Shown one piece after another: positions 28,505-37,497 of a stretch of 64,000 bases of DNA. The stretch is from Planctomycetota bacterium. Its GTDB lineage: Bacteria; Planctomycetota; Planctomycetia; Pirellulales; Pirellulaceae. Numbering within the stretch: position 1 is the first letter of the stretch; every line of letters begins with the position of its first letter. The notes beneath the pieces are model-generated. The model did no database searches, was not told the origin of the DNA, and saw only the letters and a program-made list of their open reading frames with translations. The DNA lies in contig JAFLCP010000008.1 of NCBI GenBank assembly GCA_017303505.1, forward strand, positions 22,592 through 86,591, in the 5' to 3' direction. The position numbers and the translations under genes were made by a program.

Positions 28505-30886
28505 CTAATACAAAGTGATCGATTCGTTGAGCATAAACAAACTTCGCGCCACAAAGCCCCAGGCGGCAACTTCGTTTCGCCTCTCTTCCGATAGAGTATC
28601 GAAATGTGGGATCTGCCATTGCCCAGTCTTTAAAAATGTATTTCTTTCTTCAGGATGTTCGCGAAAGATGGCAATTTGCTTTTGATAGAGTGCTAGAAGA
28701 ACTTCGAGCTCTGCATCGCTTGCTGGTCGAGATAAAGCAAGTAACCACAACTGCTCCGCGATGCGCCTGGGGAGTTGTTCCGTGTTGGGATCGAATCGAA
28801 TCCAAGTGCTCCACGCAAACGCACGAGCCGCTTCGACTAACGATGGATCATTGAGCAAAACCAGCATTTGTGTGGGAGTGTTGCTCAGGTTGCGCCGTGC
28901 GGTGCATTCTTCGCGACTTGGTGCATCAAAATTCTTAAGCATCGGGTGAAGAAATTGTCGTTGCCAATGCGTGTAAACCCCTCGCCGATATTGATCGCCT
29001 CCTAGGCTCGCGGTGTAGCTGCGAGGCGGAAAATTTAAGTGACTGTAGTAACCGTCGGGTTGGTAAGGCCGAACAGGAGGACCTCCGCGCCTGAAGTCGA
29101 TAAGGCCTGCATGTTGCAACATTGAGTCGCGGAGAGACTCTGCGGGTAGGCGTCGTGGTGTCTGATACAAATAGGCTTCGAAAGGGACGGCCTGATCGCG
29201 TGATCCAAAAGAATGATCTATTTGTGCAAACGGAGTAGAGCGACGATAGGCGTCAGACTGCACGATCATTCGCACCAATTGCTTTATGTCCCAGCCGCTC
29301 GCGATCCACTCACTCGCAAGCCAATCGAGCAACTCTGGATGCGACGGAGGTGTTCCCTGTGATCCGTAATCTTCCAGCGAAGTGGAAAGGCCGCGGCCGA
29401 AAAACAATGCCCATACTCGATTGACGGTCACTCGAGCTGTTAACGCCTGATTTTCTTCGAATAGCCAACGTGCCAAATCAAGCCGGGTAGTGCGGGATAA
29501 GCGAGCTTCGGAGTTGGATAGAATTTCGGGAACTTGTGGTTGCACGATATCGCCACTTTCGTCGAGCCAATTGCCGCGAGGCAAGACACGTATCACGCGT
29601 GGTTCGATGGAACTCGATACCATGACGCGCATTTTGGTCGAACCGTCCAAGGGCGAAGTGACATCCATTTCGGGAAATCGCTTGGTGGGGGACGTGTCGC
29701 CTCCTTTGAAAGTTTGCGTTTCATCCAAGTCCGCAAAAAATGCTGCCAGTTGGTAAAATTCTCTCTGAGTGATAGGGTCAAATTTATGATCGTGACATTC
29801 CGCACAACCAACCGTTAATCCCAACCAAACCTGTGAAAAATTGCGAACGCGGTCGGCAGAGTATTTGGCAAGATATTCCTTCGGTTGCACGCCACCTTCG
29901 TGCGACGTTTGCAATAAGCGATTGTACGCACTGGCTATTTTGCCAAGCTCACCCGCATCGGGAATTAAGTCGCCTGCCAATTGGAATTCGCTAAAAGTAT
30001 TAAACGGCAGATTGTCGTTGAATGCTCGGATGACCCAGTCGCGATAGGGAGCGGCATGATGTTCTTGGTCGCCATGATATCCGACGGTATCTGCGTAACG
30101 CACCAAATCGAGCCACCAAATCGCCATGCGTTCACCGAACGCTGGCGATGCTAGTTTGCGATCGATCAACGAGTTCCAATCTATCGAGTCACCAGCGAAT
30201 GAATTTGGCGTGACTCTCGATATTTCGATTTGTTGGCTTAACCAATCTAAATCGGCGGCAGCAGGGGGGAGTCCAGTAAGATCAAAACAAAGGCGACGCA
30301 ACAAGGTATAAGGCTCAGCAGGCGAACGATTGAGTACCGATGGAGCCAGCGATTGGGCTGTGAGGAACGCATCGATTGGGTTGGTGCTGAAGGGCCCCGT
30401 GGCGTGATCCTCGACGGCGGGCTGAATTGGGCGATTTAATGGAGCCCAGGACCAGTGATCTTCATACGTTGCACCTTGTCGAATCCATTCCTTCAGCAGC
30501 TCGCGCTCGACAGGAGATAATTCCTTGCCAGAATCGGGAGGTGGCATTGTGAATTCTGGAGCATGACTTTCGATGCGGTTTACCAGTTCACTCGCTTCCG
30601 GTTGAGCAGCCACTATGATCTTGCGTTCTTGCATTGTTGAATCAAGAGGAACATCAAGTCTTAGTTCGGCAGCCCGCTTGTTTGCATCGGGACCATGGCA
30701 AGCAAAGCAGCGATCTGCCAACAAAGGGCGTATATCGCGATTGAAGCTTAGTTTTTCTTGGTTTGCCTTTGAAATGTTCTGTCCGAAGATCGAGTGTGCC
30801 AAAAGTATGTGCATACTCATCCAGCAAAACACTATCGCGTTGCAAACGATTGCGTATTGCGGATGGAACAAAGGAATTAATCTCAA
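28505..30886 (-). CDS. Secreted PSCyt1/DUF1549/DUF1553 cytochrome-like protein
   Basis: TTG 30886, with GAGGAG eight bases upstream, gives 794 residues and a long hydrophobic signal (YAIVCNAIVFCWMSMHILLA). ATG 30820 is an alternative with a shorter signal. The PSCyt1 domain has CFACH at 60-64, DUF1549 spans about 165-400 with a second motif CAECH at 361-365, and DUF1553 follows (RLDLARWLFEENQALTARVT, VNRVWALFFGRGLSTSLEDY). It lacks the 300-residue insert of the paralogue at 10090. The gene starts about 31 bp from copy 3 of the 108-bp repeat, so its promoter lies in or next to that repeat. It is the first gene of an operon with the DUF1501 gene. Confidence 0.9.
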   Translation of the reverse strand: MRLIPLFHPQYAIVCNAIVFCWMSMHILLAHSIFGQNISKANQEKLSFNRDIRPLLADRCFACHGPDANKRAAELRLDVPLDSTMQERKIIVAAQPEASELVNRIESHAPEFTMPPPDSGKELSPVERELLKEWIRQGATYEDHWSWAPLNRPIQPAVEDHATGPFSTNPIDAFLTAQSLAPSVLNRSPAEPYTLLRRLCFDLTGLPPAAADLDWLSQQIEISRVTPNSFAGDSIDWNSLIDRKLASPAFGERMAIWWLDLVRYADTVGYHGDQEHHAAPYRDWVIRAFNDNLPFNTFSEFQLAGDLIPDAGELGKIASAYNRLLQTSHEGGVQPKEYLAKYSADRVRNFSQVWLGLTVGCAECHDHKFDPITQREFYQLAAFFADLDETQTFKGGDTSPTKRFPEMDVTSPLDGSTKMRVMVSSSIEPRVIRVLPRGNWLDESGDIVQPQVPEILSNSEARLSRTTRLDLARWLFEENQALTARVTVNRVWALFFGRGLSTSLEDYGSQGTPPSHPELLDWLASEWIASGWDIKQLVRMIVQSDAYRRSTPFAQIDHSFGSRDQAVPFEAYLYQTPRRLPAESLRDSMLQHAGLIDFRRGGPPVRPYQPDGYYSHLNFPPRSYTASLGGDQYRRGVYTHWQRQFLHPMLKNFDAPSREECTARRNLSNTPTQMLVLLNDPSLVEAARAFAWSTWIRFDPNTEQLPRRIAEQLWLLALSRPASDAELEVLLALYQKQIAIFREHPEERNTFLKTGQWQIPHFDTLSEERRNEVAAWGFVARSLFMLNESITLY

Positions 30887-30916
30887 TGTTTCAACTCCTC
30901 GGTGTATGTGTTGGGT

Positions 30917-31024
30917 GTAGGGTGTGTTGCGCAAGTCGGTCTCCTTCGTCGCAAAACGTGTCTATGATGGAGAAATAAACACGATTTGGAAACGAGCAAG
31001 AAAGACTTGCTGCACACATCCTAC
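30917..31024 (+). repeat. 108-bp dispersed repeat, copy 3 (best inverted ends)
   Basis: Third copy, with the clearest terminal inverted repeat: GTAGGGTGTGTTGCGCAAG at the left, and the complement of GTAGGATGTGTGCAGCAAG at the right (about 17 of 21 positions match over the full arm). An inner pairing CGTGT/ACACG surrounds CTATGATGGAGAAATAA. It lies between the 5' end of the PSCyt gene and the 3' end of the Gfo/Idh/MocA gene (31040). Confidence 0.87.
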
Positions 31025-31039
31025 TTATCAACCTACTTA

Positions 31040-32362
31040 TCAACCGATCTCGGTGATTTGTTTTTCCCAGGCGGGGTCGTATTCACGTCGCCATAGCTTC
31101 TGTTGATTCTCATCGTAAAGTACCTTGCCGTTGGTCGCATCGCTCAACACGGTTGCACCCGTTCGATGGGCGATGTTTCCAAGGTGACATAGCAACGTGC
31201 TCTTATGCCCTTCGAGGATGGGCTGATGAAGGAGTTTAGGGGCGTTGGCTCGAACTGCCGCAATCATGTTTTCGAGATGTTGCTTCTGGCCCCAACCGCT
31301 ACCCTTCACTTCTTCTACAAGTTTGTTCTTAACATCGTAGACTTTGTAGTTGCCATTCCCGTCCATTTCCAGATAGCCTTCGGTACCGTAGAAAGCAGCA
31401 AAAGGTCCGAGTGGTGTTTGGCTGCATGAAAGTCCTTGATAGGTGATCTGTTTGCCATCAGCGAATTCGAAAGCGACTTGATGTGTATCAGGCGTTTCTT
31501 GATCATCTTGATAACAGTAACGGCCACCAGAACTGACCGTACGCAACGGATAGTCCACACCTAACCCCCAGCGACAGAGGTCTAGGCCGTGTGGTCCATT
31601 GTTGCCTAACTCGCCGTTACCCCAATGCCAGAACCAGTGCCAGTTATAATGCACTACGTTGTCTTGATAGGGACGCTTCGGGGCAGGTCCTTGCCATAAA
31701 TCATAGTCAAGATAAGGCGGAGGTGAGGTTGGTGGGCTTTTGCCGATGGAGCCTCGTAAACGATTATAGAACGTGCGAGCCAAATAGACTTTGCCAATCG
31801 CGCCGGATTGAACTTTAGCAATCGCTTGCTGAATTTCCGGCGCACTGCGACGTTGGTTCCCAACTTGGACACACCGCTGATAGCGCTCAGCCGCTTGGAT
31901 CATCCACTCGCCTTCAGCTGGATTATGGCAAGTAGGTTTCTCGACATACACATGTTTGCCCGCTTTGCAGGCGAGAATAGTAGCCGGTCCGTGCCAATGA
32001 TTGGGGGCGGCGCATACAAAAAGATCAACCGATTTATCATCCAAGATTTTGCGGAAGTCCGTGATGGGTTCAGCCGAACTTCCTGCATCAGCCAGCACCT
32101 TCGCTCCCGCTTTGGCGCGATTGGAATCAACATCACATGCATATTTGATGGTCACACCCGGCAACGTTACCAAATCACGCGCTAAATCAAGACCGCGCGA
32201 GAGCCCCATGATGCCAACCACAACGGGAGGAGTATCATTGAGGCCTTCCTTATCATCCGCCAGAGCCAGCGAAGAAGTCGAAGTAACTGCGCCCGTGAGC
32301 GCGATATGAGCAACGGCGGTGTTCGCTGCTGCCGTTTGCAAAAACTGACGACGGTCAAACAT
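31040..32362 (-). CDS. Gfo/Idh/MocA family oxidoreductase (Tat signal)
   Basis: The 440-residue product has a Tat-type start (FDRRQFLQTAAANTAVAHIA). A Rossmann NAD(P)-binding half follows (VVGIMGLSRGLDLARDLVTL, KYACDVDSNRAKAGAKVLAD, ADLFVCAAPNHWHGPATILA, KHVYVEKPTCHNPAEGEWMI), with EKP as the family signature. The C-terminal half carries GNQRRSAPEIQQAI and NNGPHGLDLCRWGLG. These enzymes oxidise or reduce sugars and related polyols; planctomycetes hold many exported versions of unknown substrate. It is the last gene on this strand before a divergent gene at 32485. Confidence 0.92.
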   Translation of the reverse strand: MFDRRQFLQTAAANTAVAHIALTGAVTSTSSLALADDKEGLNDTPPVVVGIMGLSRGLDLARDLVTLPGVTIKYACDVDSNRAKAGAKVLADAGSSAEPITDFRKILDDKSVDLFVCAAPNHWHGPATILACKAGKHVYVEKPTCHNPAEGEWMIQAAERYQRCVQVGNQRRSAPEIQQAIAKVQSGAIGKVYLARTFYNRLRGSIGKSPPTSPPPYLDYDLWQGPAPKRPYQDNVVHYNWHWFWHWGNGELGNNGPHGLDLCRWGLGVDYPLRTVSSGGRYCYQDDQETPDTHQVAFEFADGKQITYQGLSCSQTPLGPFAAFYGTEGYLEMDGNGNYKVYDVKNKLVEEVKGSGWGQKQHLENMIAAVRANAPKLLHQPILEGHKSTLLCHLGNIAHRTGATVLSDATNGKVLYDENQQKLWRREYDPAWEKQITEIG

Positions 32363-32484
32363 GTCGACAATCCTTCATAAGGTAGGTAAACGAGGAGTGA
32401 GATAGATGAGCGAAGCGTGGCTTGGTAGGATAGGGGCCGCAACTTCGATTTCATCAGCGGCGAAGTATTCCCAGGGGGGAACGT

Positions 32485-33837
32485 TTGAACGCAACTCATT
32501 TTAACTCATTTGCCAAGCTGCGAAGAGTCACTTCTTCCCCAATTGGCCATATTTTGACAAATGCCCAAGTGTGGTCTGCCGACGGGAAGTGGATTTATTT
32601 TGACGTCCGAAGCGATCGACATGGGGGAGTATTTGACGGCCGCGAAATCCGGCGAGTGCATGTCCAAACTGGGGAAGAAAGCGTTGTTTACCGGGCAGTC
32701 GGACAAGCTTGTTGCGGCGTGGTGTTAGCCCATCCGCTCGAGGAGAAGATTGTCTTTATACACGGCCCTGAGTATCCCAATAGTGCTTGGAGTTATGGTG
32801 CCGCCCGGCGCGGTGGGGTAGTGCTCGTTATTGGGCAATCGATTCCCGAAAGGCTCGATGCTCGCGATATGGTCGAGCCGTTCACACCTGGTGCACATCG
32901 GGGTGGATCGCACGTGCATCAATTTTCACCCACAGGAGATTGGATCAGTTTTACTTACGAAGATGAGTATCTCGAAGCATTACTTCGTGGCGGGTGCAAA
33001 GCGGAAAAGAATCAACGCAACATAGGTATCGCCATACCGAACGTACCTGTTACCGTTTTGCCACGTCATCCACGCAATCAATCCGCTACTTACTACACTC
33101 TCGTATGCACCGAGACATGGGATGCACCGCAGCCGGGAAGCGATCAAGTCCAACGGGCGTACGAGGAGAGTTGGGTAGGTGCTCATGGATATCAAAAAGT
33201 CGATGGCACGCGACAGAACAGAGCTCTGGTATTTCTTGGCGATTTGATCTTGCTCGACGGAAGAAAAGCGACCGAACTTTTTGTCGCTGACATTCCAGAG
33301 AACGTCGCGGCAGACGATCAAGCTTATCGATCGACAGTAGCCATGAAAAAGCAGCGACTTAAACCAACACCTGCAATCCGTCAAAGGCGCTTAACCCATT
33401 TGCTTGAAGGCTTTGAGCCTGGACTACAGGGGGTACGTTTTTGGCCAAGGTCGACACCCGATGGTGCTTTTGTGTTCGTGCTCAAGAAAGATCGACATGG
33501 TGTCACGCAATTTTGGCGAGTCAAAACCAGCGATGGTCAATCGCAACAATGGACACACAATCCAAGCGACGTGAGCACGAGTTTTACTATCAGCGCTGAT
33601 GGACGATGGATTGCACATGGAATGGACGGTTCGGTGTGTGTCACCAGTTGTGAGGATGGTCGAACGATACGAGTCACTGAATCCTTTGGGGACGACATCG
33701 AAATTTTGCCCGAAGCGATGGTTTGGAATCCAGCCGGAAACTCTATTGCGTTCGTCAGTCCACAAAGGGTTGTTGGTTCTGTTAATAATCAGATTTTTGT
33801 CGTGGATGTGGATCGGGCCACGCTGGATCGGTTGTAA
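32485..33837 (+). CDS. DUF3748 / TolB-like beta-propeller protein
   Basis: The TTG start at 32485 follows GGGGGGA and gives 450 residues. WD40/TolB-like strand motifs recur (TNAQVWSADGKWIYFDVRSD, QFSPTGDWISFTYEDEYLEA, RFWPRSTPDGAFVFVLKKDR, TISADGRWIAHGMDG, VWNPAGNSIAFVSP), giving a propeller with repeats spread over the whole length. The family includes YidR of E. coli, whose function is unknown. No export signal is visible at the N-terminus. The gene is divergent from the Gfo/Idh/MocA gene and is followed by a sulfatase 70 bp downstream. Confidence 0.82.
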   Translation: MNATHFNSFAKLRRVTSSPIGHILTNAQVWSADGKWIYFDVRSDRHGGVFDGREIRRVHVQTGEESVVYRAVGQACCGVVLAHPLEEKIVFIHGPEYPNSAWSYGAARRGGVVLVIGQSIPERLDARDMVEPFTPGAHRGGSHVHQFSPTGDWISFTYEDEYLEALLRGGCKAEKNQRNIGIAIPNVPVTVLPRHPRNQSATYYTLVCTETWDAPQPGSDQVQRAYEESWVGAHGYQKVDGTRQNRALVFLGDLILLDGRKATELFVADIPENVAADDQAYRSTVAMKKQRLKPTPAIRQRRLTHLLEGFEPGLQGVRFWPRSTPDGAFVFVLKKDRHGVTQFWRVKTSDGQSQQWTHNPSDVSTSFTISADGRWIAHGMDGSVCVTSCEDGRTIRVTESFGDDIEILPEAMVWNPAGNSIAFVSPQRVVGSVNNQIFVVDVDRATLDRL

Positions 33838-33907
33838 TCTAGTTTACAGATTTTTTAATACCACACACCAAAGATGTTCGGCTGGCGAACTACAAGGTAA
33901 TGCCCCA

Positions 33908-35536
33908 ATGAAGACCCAGAAGATGTTCAAAAACTTTTGCATCGTCATCGCTTTTTGGGTGAGCTTAAATTGGATTTTGGTCCACGAGGTTCACGCTCAG
34001 CAAACAAAGCCGAATATCATCGTCATATTGTGCGATGACTTGGGGATTGGAGATGTTTCAAGTTTTAATCCACAGGGAAAGATCCAGACGCCGAATATCG
34101 ATGCTTTGGCTAATGGTGGTATGAAGTTTACGGATGCGCATAGCAGTTCGTCGGTATGCACACCAACGCGTTATGCTTTGCTTACAGGGCGGTATAATTG
34201 GCGTACGCGTTTGCAGAAAGGAGTTCAGGGAGGAATGAGCCCACCGCTTATTGCAGCGGATCGTATCACCATAGCGGGCATGCTGAAGGAGCATGGTTAT
34301 TGGACCGCGTGCGCAGGTAAATGGCATTTAGGTCTTGAATGGCAGTTGAAGCCGAACACAAAAGGCTTCCAAGATGGCATCGAGGCTGGAGCTGCGGGCT
34401 GGAACGTCGATTTTTCTAAGCCATTTTTGAATGGACCAACGACACGAGGTTTTGATGCCTATTTTGGAATATCTGCCTCGCTGGATATGGTTCCGTACAC
34501 ATTCCTGCGCGATGATCGAGTCGTCGATATGCCGACCGTGGACAAAGATTTTCCGATGATGCTGGGACGTGAAACTGGAAAGACGCGTCGCGGGCCTGCT
34601 GCTGAGAAGTTTGAAGCGAATCAGGTATTGGATGCAATCACCAATCAATCGATTCAGTGGATTGACGAACGGTCCGCCGCATCAAAGCAGGGGCAACCAT
34701 TTTTCATTTACATACCGTTTGCATCTCCGCATACACCGATTGTGCCCACAGCTGCTTGGCAAAATAAGAGCGGGATCAATCATTACGCGGACTTTGTCAT
34801 GGAAACCGATGCAGCGGTGGGACGGATCATGGACAAGCTAAAATCAGAGGGCTTGCTAGAGAACACGTTGGTGCTTTTCACGAGTGATAACGGCTGTTCG
34901 GATCAGGCAGACTTCAAAACGTTACAAGCGGCGGGGCACGATGCATCCGCCGGGTACCGAGGCTTCAAATCGAAGACCTACGAAGGTGGGCATCGTGTTC
35001 CGTTGATTGCACATTGGCCTGCGACTGTTCCTAGTGGTACGACATGTCATGCTTTGGTGGGCTTACAAGATATCTACGCAACATGTGCGAGTATCGTAGG
35101 ACATGAATTGAAGATCAATGAAGCAGAAGATAGCTTCAGTTTCGCTACCTTATTGAAATCACCCGGCAGTGACGCGGTGCGTCCATCGTTGGTACATCAT
35201 TCCTTGCAGGGGCGATTTGCATTTAGATCAGGTAATTGGAAGATAATCTATTGGCACGATGGAGGTGGTTTTGGAGATAAGTCCACGGCCAACGATTGGA
35301 AAGAGCCGTTGACGATCGATCAACTCCAATTGTTTGATATGAAGCTTGATCCGTCAGAAAAACAAAATGTGATTCAAGAAAATGTCGAGGTAGCCAAACG
35401 CCTGACGGCTGAGCTTAAGCAATTGATCGAGACGGGCTCATCTCGTCCGAACTCAACGGGCAAAAACGATGTGCGCGTACATTGGTTTGAGCCTGCGCTG
35501 CGCGAGAAAGTAGAGGGGAGAGCAGGAGAGCAGTAG
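33908..35536 (+). CDS. Secreted sulfatase (formylglycine type)
   Basis: From ATG 33908 the 542-residue protein has a signal peptide ending near VHAQ (residue 31). Metal ligands D43-D44 lie in VILCDDLGIGD, and the sulfatase signature C84-T-P-T-R88 follows (SSVCTPTRYALLTGRYNW); the cysteine is the residue converted to formylglycine by a maturase. A later LFTSDNGCSDQ block carries the Asp-Asn metal pair. It should remove sulfate esters, probably from algal polysaccharides, outside the cytoplasm; the substrate is not known. A longer frame upstream (to 33599) overlaps the preceding gene and is rejected because the signal peptide marks the start. Confidence 0.95.
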   Translation: MKTQKMFKNFCIVIAFWVSLNWILVHEVHAQQTKPNIIVILCDDLGIGDVSSFNPQGKIQTPNIDALANGGMKFTDAHSSSSVCTPTRYALLTGRYNWRTRLQKGVQGGMSPPLIAADRITIAGMLKEHGYWTACAGKWHLGLEWQLKPNTKGFQDGIEAGAAGWNVDFSKPFLNGPTTRGFDAYFGISASLDMVPYTFLRDDRVVDMPTVDKDFPMMLGRETGKTRRGPAAEKFEANQVLDAITNQSIQWIDERSAASKQGQPFFIYIPFASPHTPIVPTAAWQNKSGINHYADFVMETDAAVGRIMDKLKSEGLLENTLVLFTSDNGCSDQADFKTLQAAGHDASAGYRGFKSKTYEGGHRVPLIAHWPATVPSGTTCHALVGLQDIYATCASIVGHELKINEAEDSFSFATLLKSPGSDAVRPSLVHHSLQGRFAFRSGNWKIIYWHDGGGFGDKSTANDWKEPLTIDQLQLFDMKLDPSEKQNVIQENVEVAKRLTAELKQLIETGSSRPNSTGKNDVRVHWFEPALREKVEGRAGEQ

Positions 35537-36050
35537 AGCTATTCAGGAAAGGATTGCCGTTGAATGGGCGAGTACTCTTTCCTCATCATTGGATGTCGCA
35601 CTGACGAATCGAGAGGCTTATTCGTTCATCTTAAAAGCACGTACAAATGTACGTGAGGTCGTTGCGGATTTTTTTGCGCAATGGGCAATTGCTCCCTCTG
35701 GCCTGTTTCGCGGTTTAGTTGCGTACGTTGATCGTACCAGTTGGGTTGGCTCCGCTGAGGTTAAGCGAATTTGGTTTAACGGGTGCGATCAAGACGCTGA
35801 CGAATCCAACGGCGCGGGCCTAGCCTTCGGCGTACGGGTTAAACGAATCCTGTCTACTCACTCCTTACTCATCTCTACTTACTCGCGCAGCGCGGCGAAC
35901 GGATGCGATCATTGCGCTGACGGATCCAACGGCGCGGGCCTAGCCTTCGGCGTACGGGTTAAACGAATTCTATCTACTCACTCCTTACTTATCTCTACTT
36001 ACTCGCGCAGCGCGGCGTACGGGTTAAACGACCGAGTGGGGATAAGGACA
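35537..36050. repeat. Intergenic region with a 120-bp tandem duplication
   Basis: About 510 bp between convergent genes. Two adjacent 120-bp units (35781-35900 and 35901-36020) differ at nine positions, and a partial third copy of the word CGTACGGGTTAAACG follows at about 36017. The units contain GGCGCGGGCCTAGCCTTCGG and TCTACTTACTCGCGCAGCGC. Because 120 is a multiple of three, a 168-codon frame stays open through it, but its product is a repeat of low-value sequence and is not called a gene. Related words (GCGCGCCGAACGGGTCCGA) appear once more near 37462. Confidence 0.85.
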
Positions 36051-37346
36051 TTAAGGTGCGGCTTGATGCAACAGCGGATCGATGATCTGCACTAAGGTTT
36101 TGCCAGGGGGAGATGCTTGCGTGTTGAAAAGTACACACCATTGATAATGGTCGTGACGATGGACAAGTAAGGCTTCGGTTCCTGCGATAAAGCCCGCGTG
36201 CCAGAGATTCGCACGAGGACCATACGCTTCAGGTAAATCCACGTTATCGTCCCTTTGTGATTGGGGCAGCACTGGTCGCACCATCCAGCCCAATCCTTGA
36301 AAAGCATCTTTGAGCTCACCTGATCGATCGTAACCAGCCGCTCCCTTGGGCCGCTCTTTGATAAGGGCGATGCTACTCGGTGACAAAACGGGAGTGTTTT
36401 GGGCATTGGGCAAAAGCAACGCAGCAAAGCGAACTAAGTCGGCGGCCGTCGATGTCCAACCTCCATGCGCTTCGTAGGCTTCAAAGTTCTCCGCGCCGTA
36501 CGGTAAGTCGACTTCTTTTCCGGCATCAGCTGGATACAGCGATGGTCCTTTGCGTTTTTCGCGATCGTAATAAGTGACTTCACCCTCCAGCCGATCTTCG
36601 CGTCGGGCTCGCCCGAGCTGTGTATGCAAACACCCCAACGGCTCTAGGATCTCGCGCTTCACATAATCCGCGTACCGTAATCCAGTAGCTTGCTCGATAA
36701 GACAGCCTAAGATGATATACCCAAAATTGGAGTACGCCGCCCGTGAGCCAGGTTTGAAATCTAAGTCGATCGAAAACATATATTCGACGATTTGCCTGGG
36801 CATCACTGGAAGATCGGTGCCTAATGTTTTGGCAATCACTCGCGCTCGACCGATTGGATCAAAAGACTTGTTCCGATCCCAACCTCCGGTATGTTGCAGG
36901 CAATGTCGAACGGTGATGGTTTCCCAGCGTTTGTCGGCTATGTCCGGTGACGTCGGATACAAAGTCAATAGACTTGGGAGCACAGGCTCGTCCAAAGTTA
37001 ATTTTCCTTGTTCGACCAACTTAAGAACGGCCATCGCCGTAATCGGTTTCGAAACACTTGCAATGCGCAAAATCGAATCGGGCTGCATCTGCTGACGGGC
37101 TTCTCGATCGCTCCAGCCAAAACCTCGGGAATAAAGAAGCTCGCCATCTTTGGCAACCGCTAATGTTGCTCCCGGAATATCGTGTTCACGGAGCATCTTG
37201 AGCATCAGATCATCAAAAGAGCGGAGCCTAGCCACCTCTGTTCCGCTTACTGGGATATCATCGAGATAAGTAACGGAAGCATGCGCACTTCGTGCACACA
37301 TTGCGGCGATTGATGATGTTGCTAGAAATGTGCGACGGTTGAGCAT
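36051..37346 (-). CDS. Serine beta-lactamase-fold hydrolase (class C / esterase type)
   Basis: ATG 37346 gives 431 residues starting with a Tat-type signal (LNRRTFLATSSIAAMCARSA). The active-site motifs of the penicillin-binding protein/class C fold are visible: SxxK with Ser97 and Lys100 (RIASVSKPITAM), YxN at 205-207 (AAYSNFGY), and a HAG motif near the C-terminus (LWHAGFIAGTEALL). Such enzymes are esterases, peptidases or, less often, beta-lactamases, and this exported one could act on cell-wall or small ester substrates. The choice among these is not possible from sequence. It is convergent with the sulfatase across the 120-bp duplication. Confidence 0.9.
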   Translation of the reverse strand: MLNRRTFLATSSIAAMCARSAHASVTYLDDIPVSGTEVARLRSFDDLMLKMLREHDIPGATLAVAKDGELLYSRGFGWSDREARQQMQPDSILRIASVSKPITAMAVLKLVEQGKLTLDEPVLPSLLTLYPTSPDIADKRWETITVRHCLQHTGGWDRNKSFDPIGRARVIAKTLGTDLPVMPRQIVEYMFSIDLDFKPGSRAAYSNFGYIILGCLIEQATGLRYADYVKREILEPLGCLHTQLGRARREDRLEGEVTYYDREKRKGPSLYPADAGKEVDLPYGAENFEAYEAHGGWTSTAADLVRFAALLLPNAQNTPVLSPSSIALIKERPKGAAGYDRSGELKDAFQGLGWMVRPVLPQSQRDDNVDLPEAYGPRANLWHAGFIAGTEALLVHRHDHYQWCVLFNTQASPPGKTLVQIIDPLLHQAAP

Positions 37347-37497
37347 AAGATTTCTCACAACGACGTATCGATTCCGTAGTCTATTCATCCAGCCTTGATC
37401 GAATGCCTATACTGTAACGCTACACGGCTATGTGGAAGCTGCTACTTAGCATATGAGACTGCAGCGCGCCGAACGGGTCCGACACTCATTCAGTTAC

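Noticed and set aside
33599..33907. Longer N-terminus for the sulfatase
   Set aside because: It overlaps the DUF3748 gene in another frame; the signal peptide at ATG 33908 marks the true start.
35589..36095. 168-codon plus-strand frame across the 120-bp duplication
   Set aside because: It stays open only because the repeat length is a multiple of three; no family feature, and it runs into the end of the convergent hydrolase gene.
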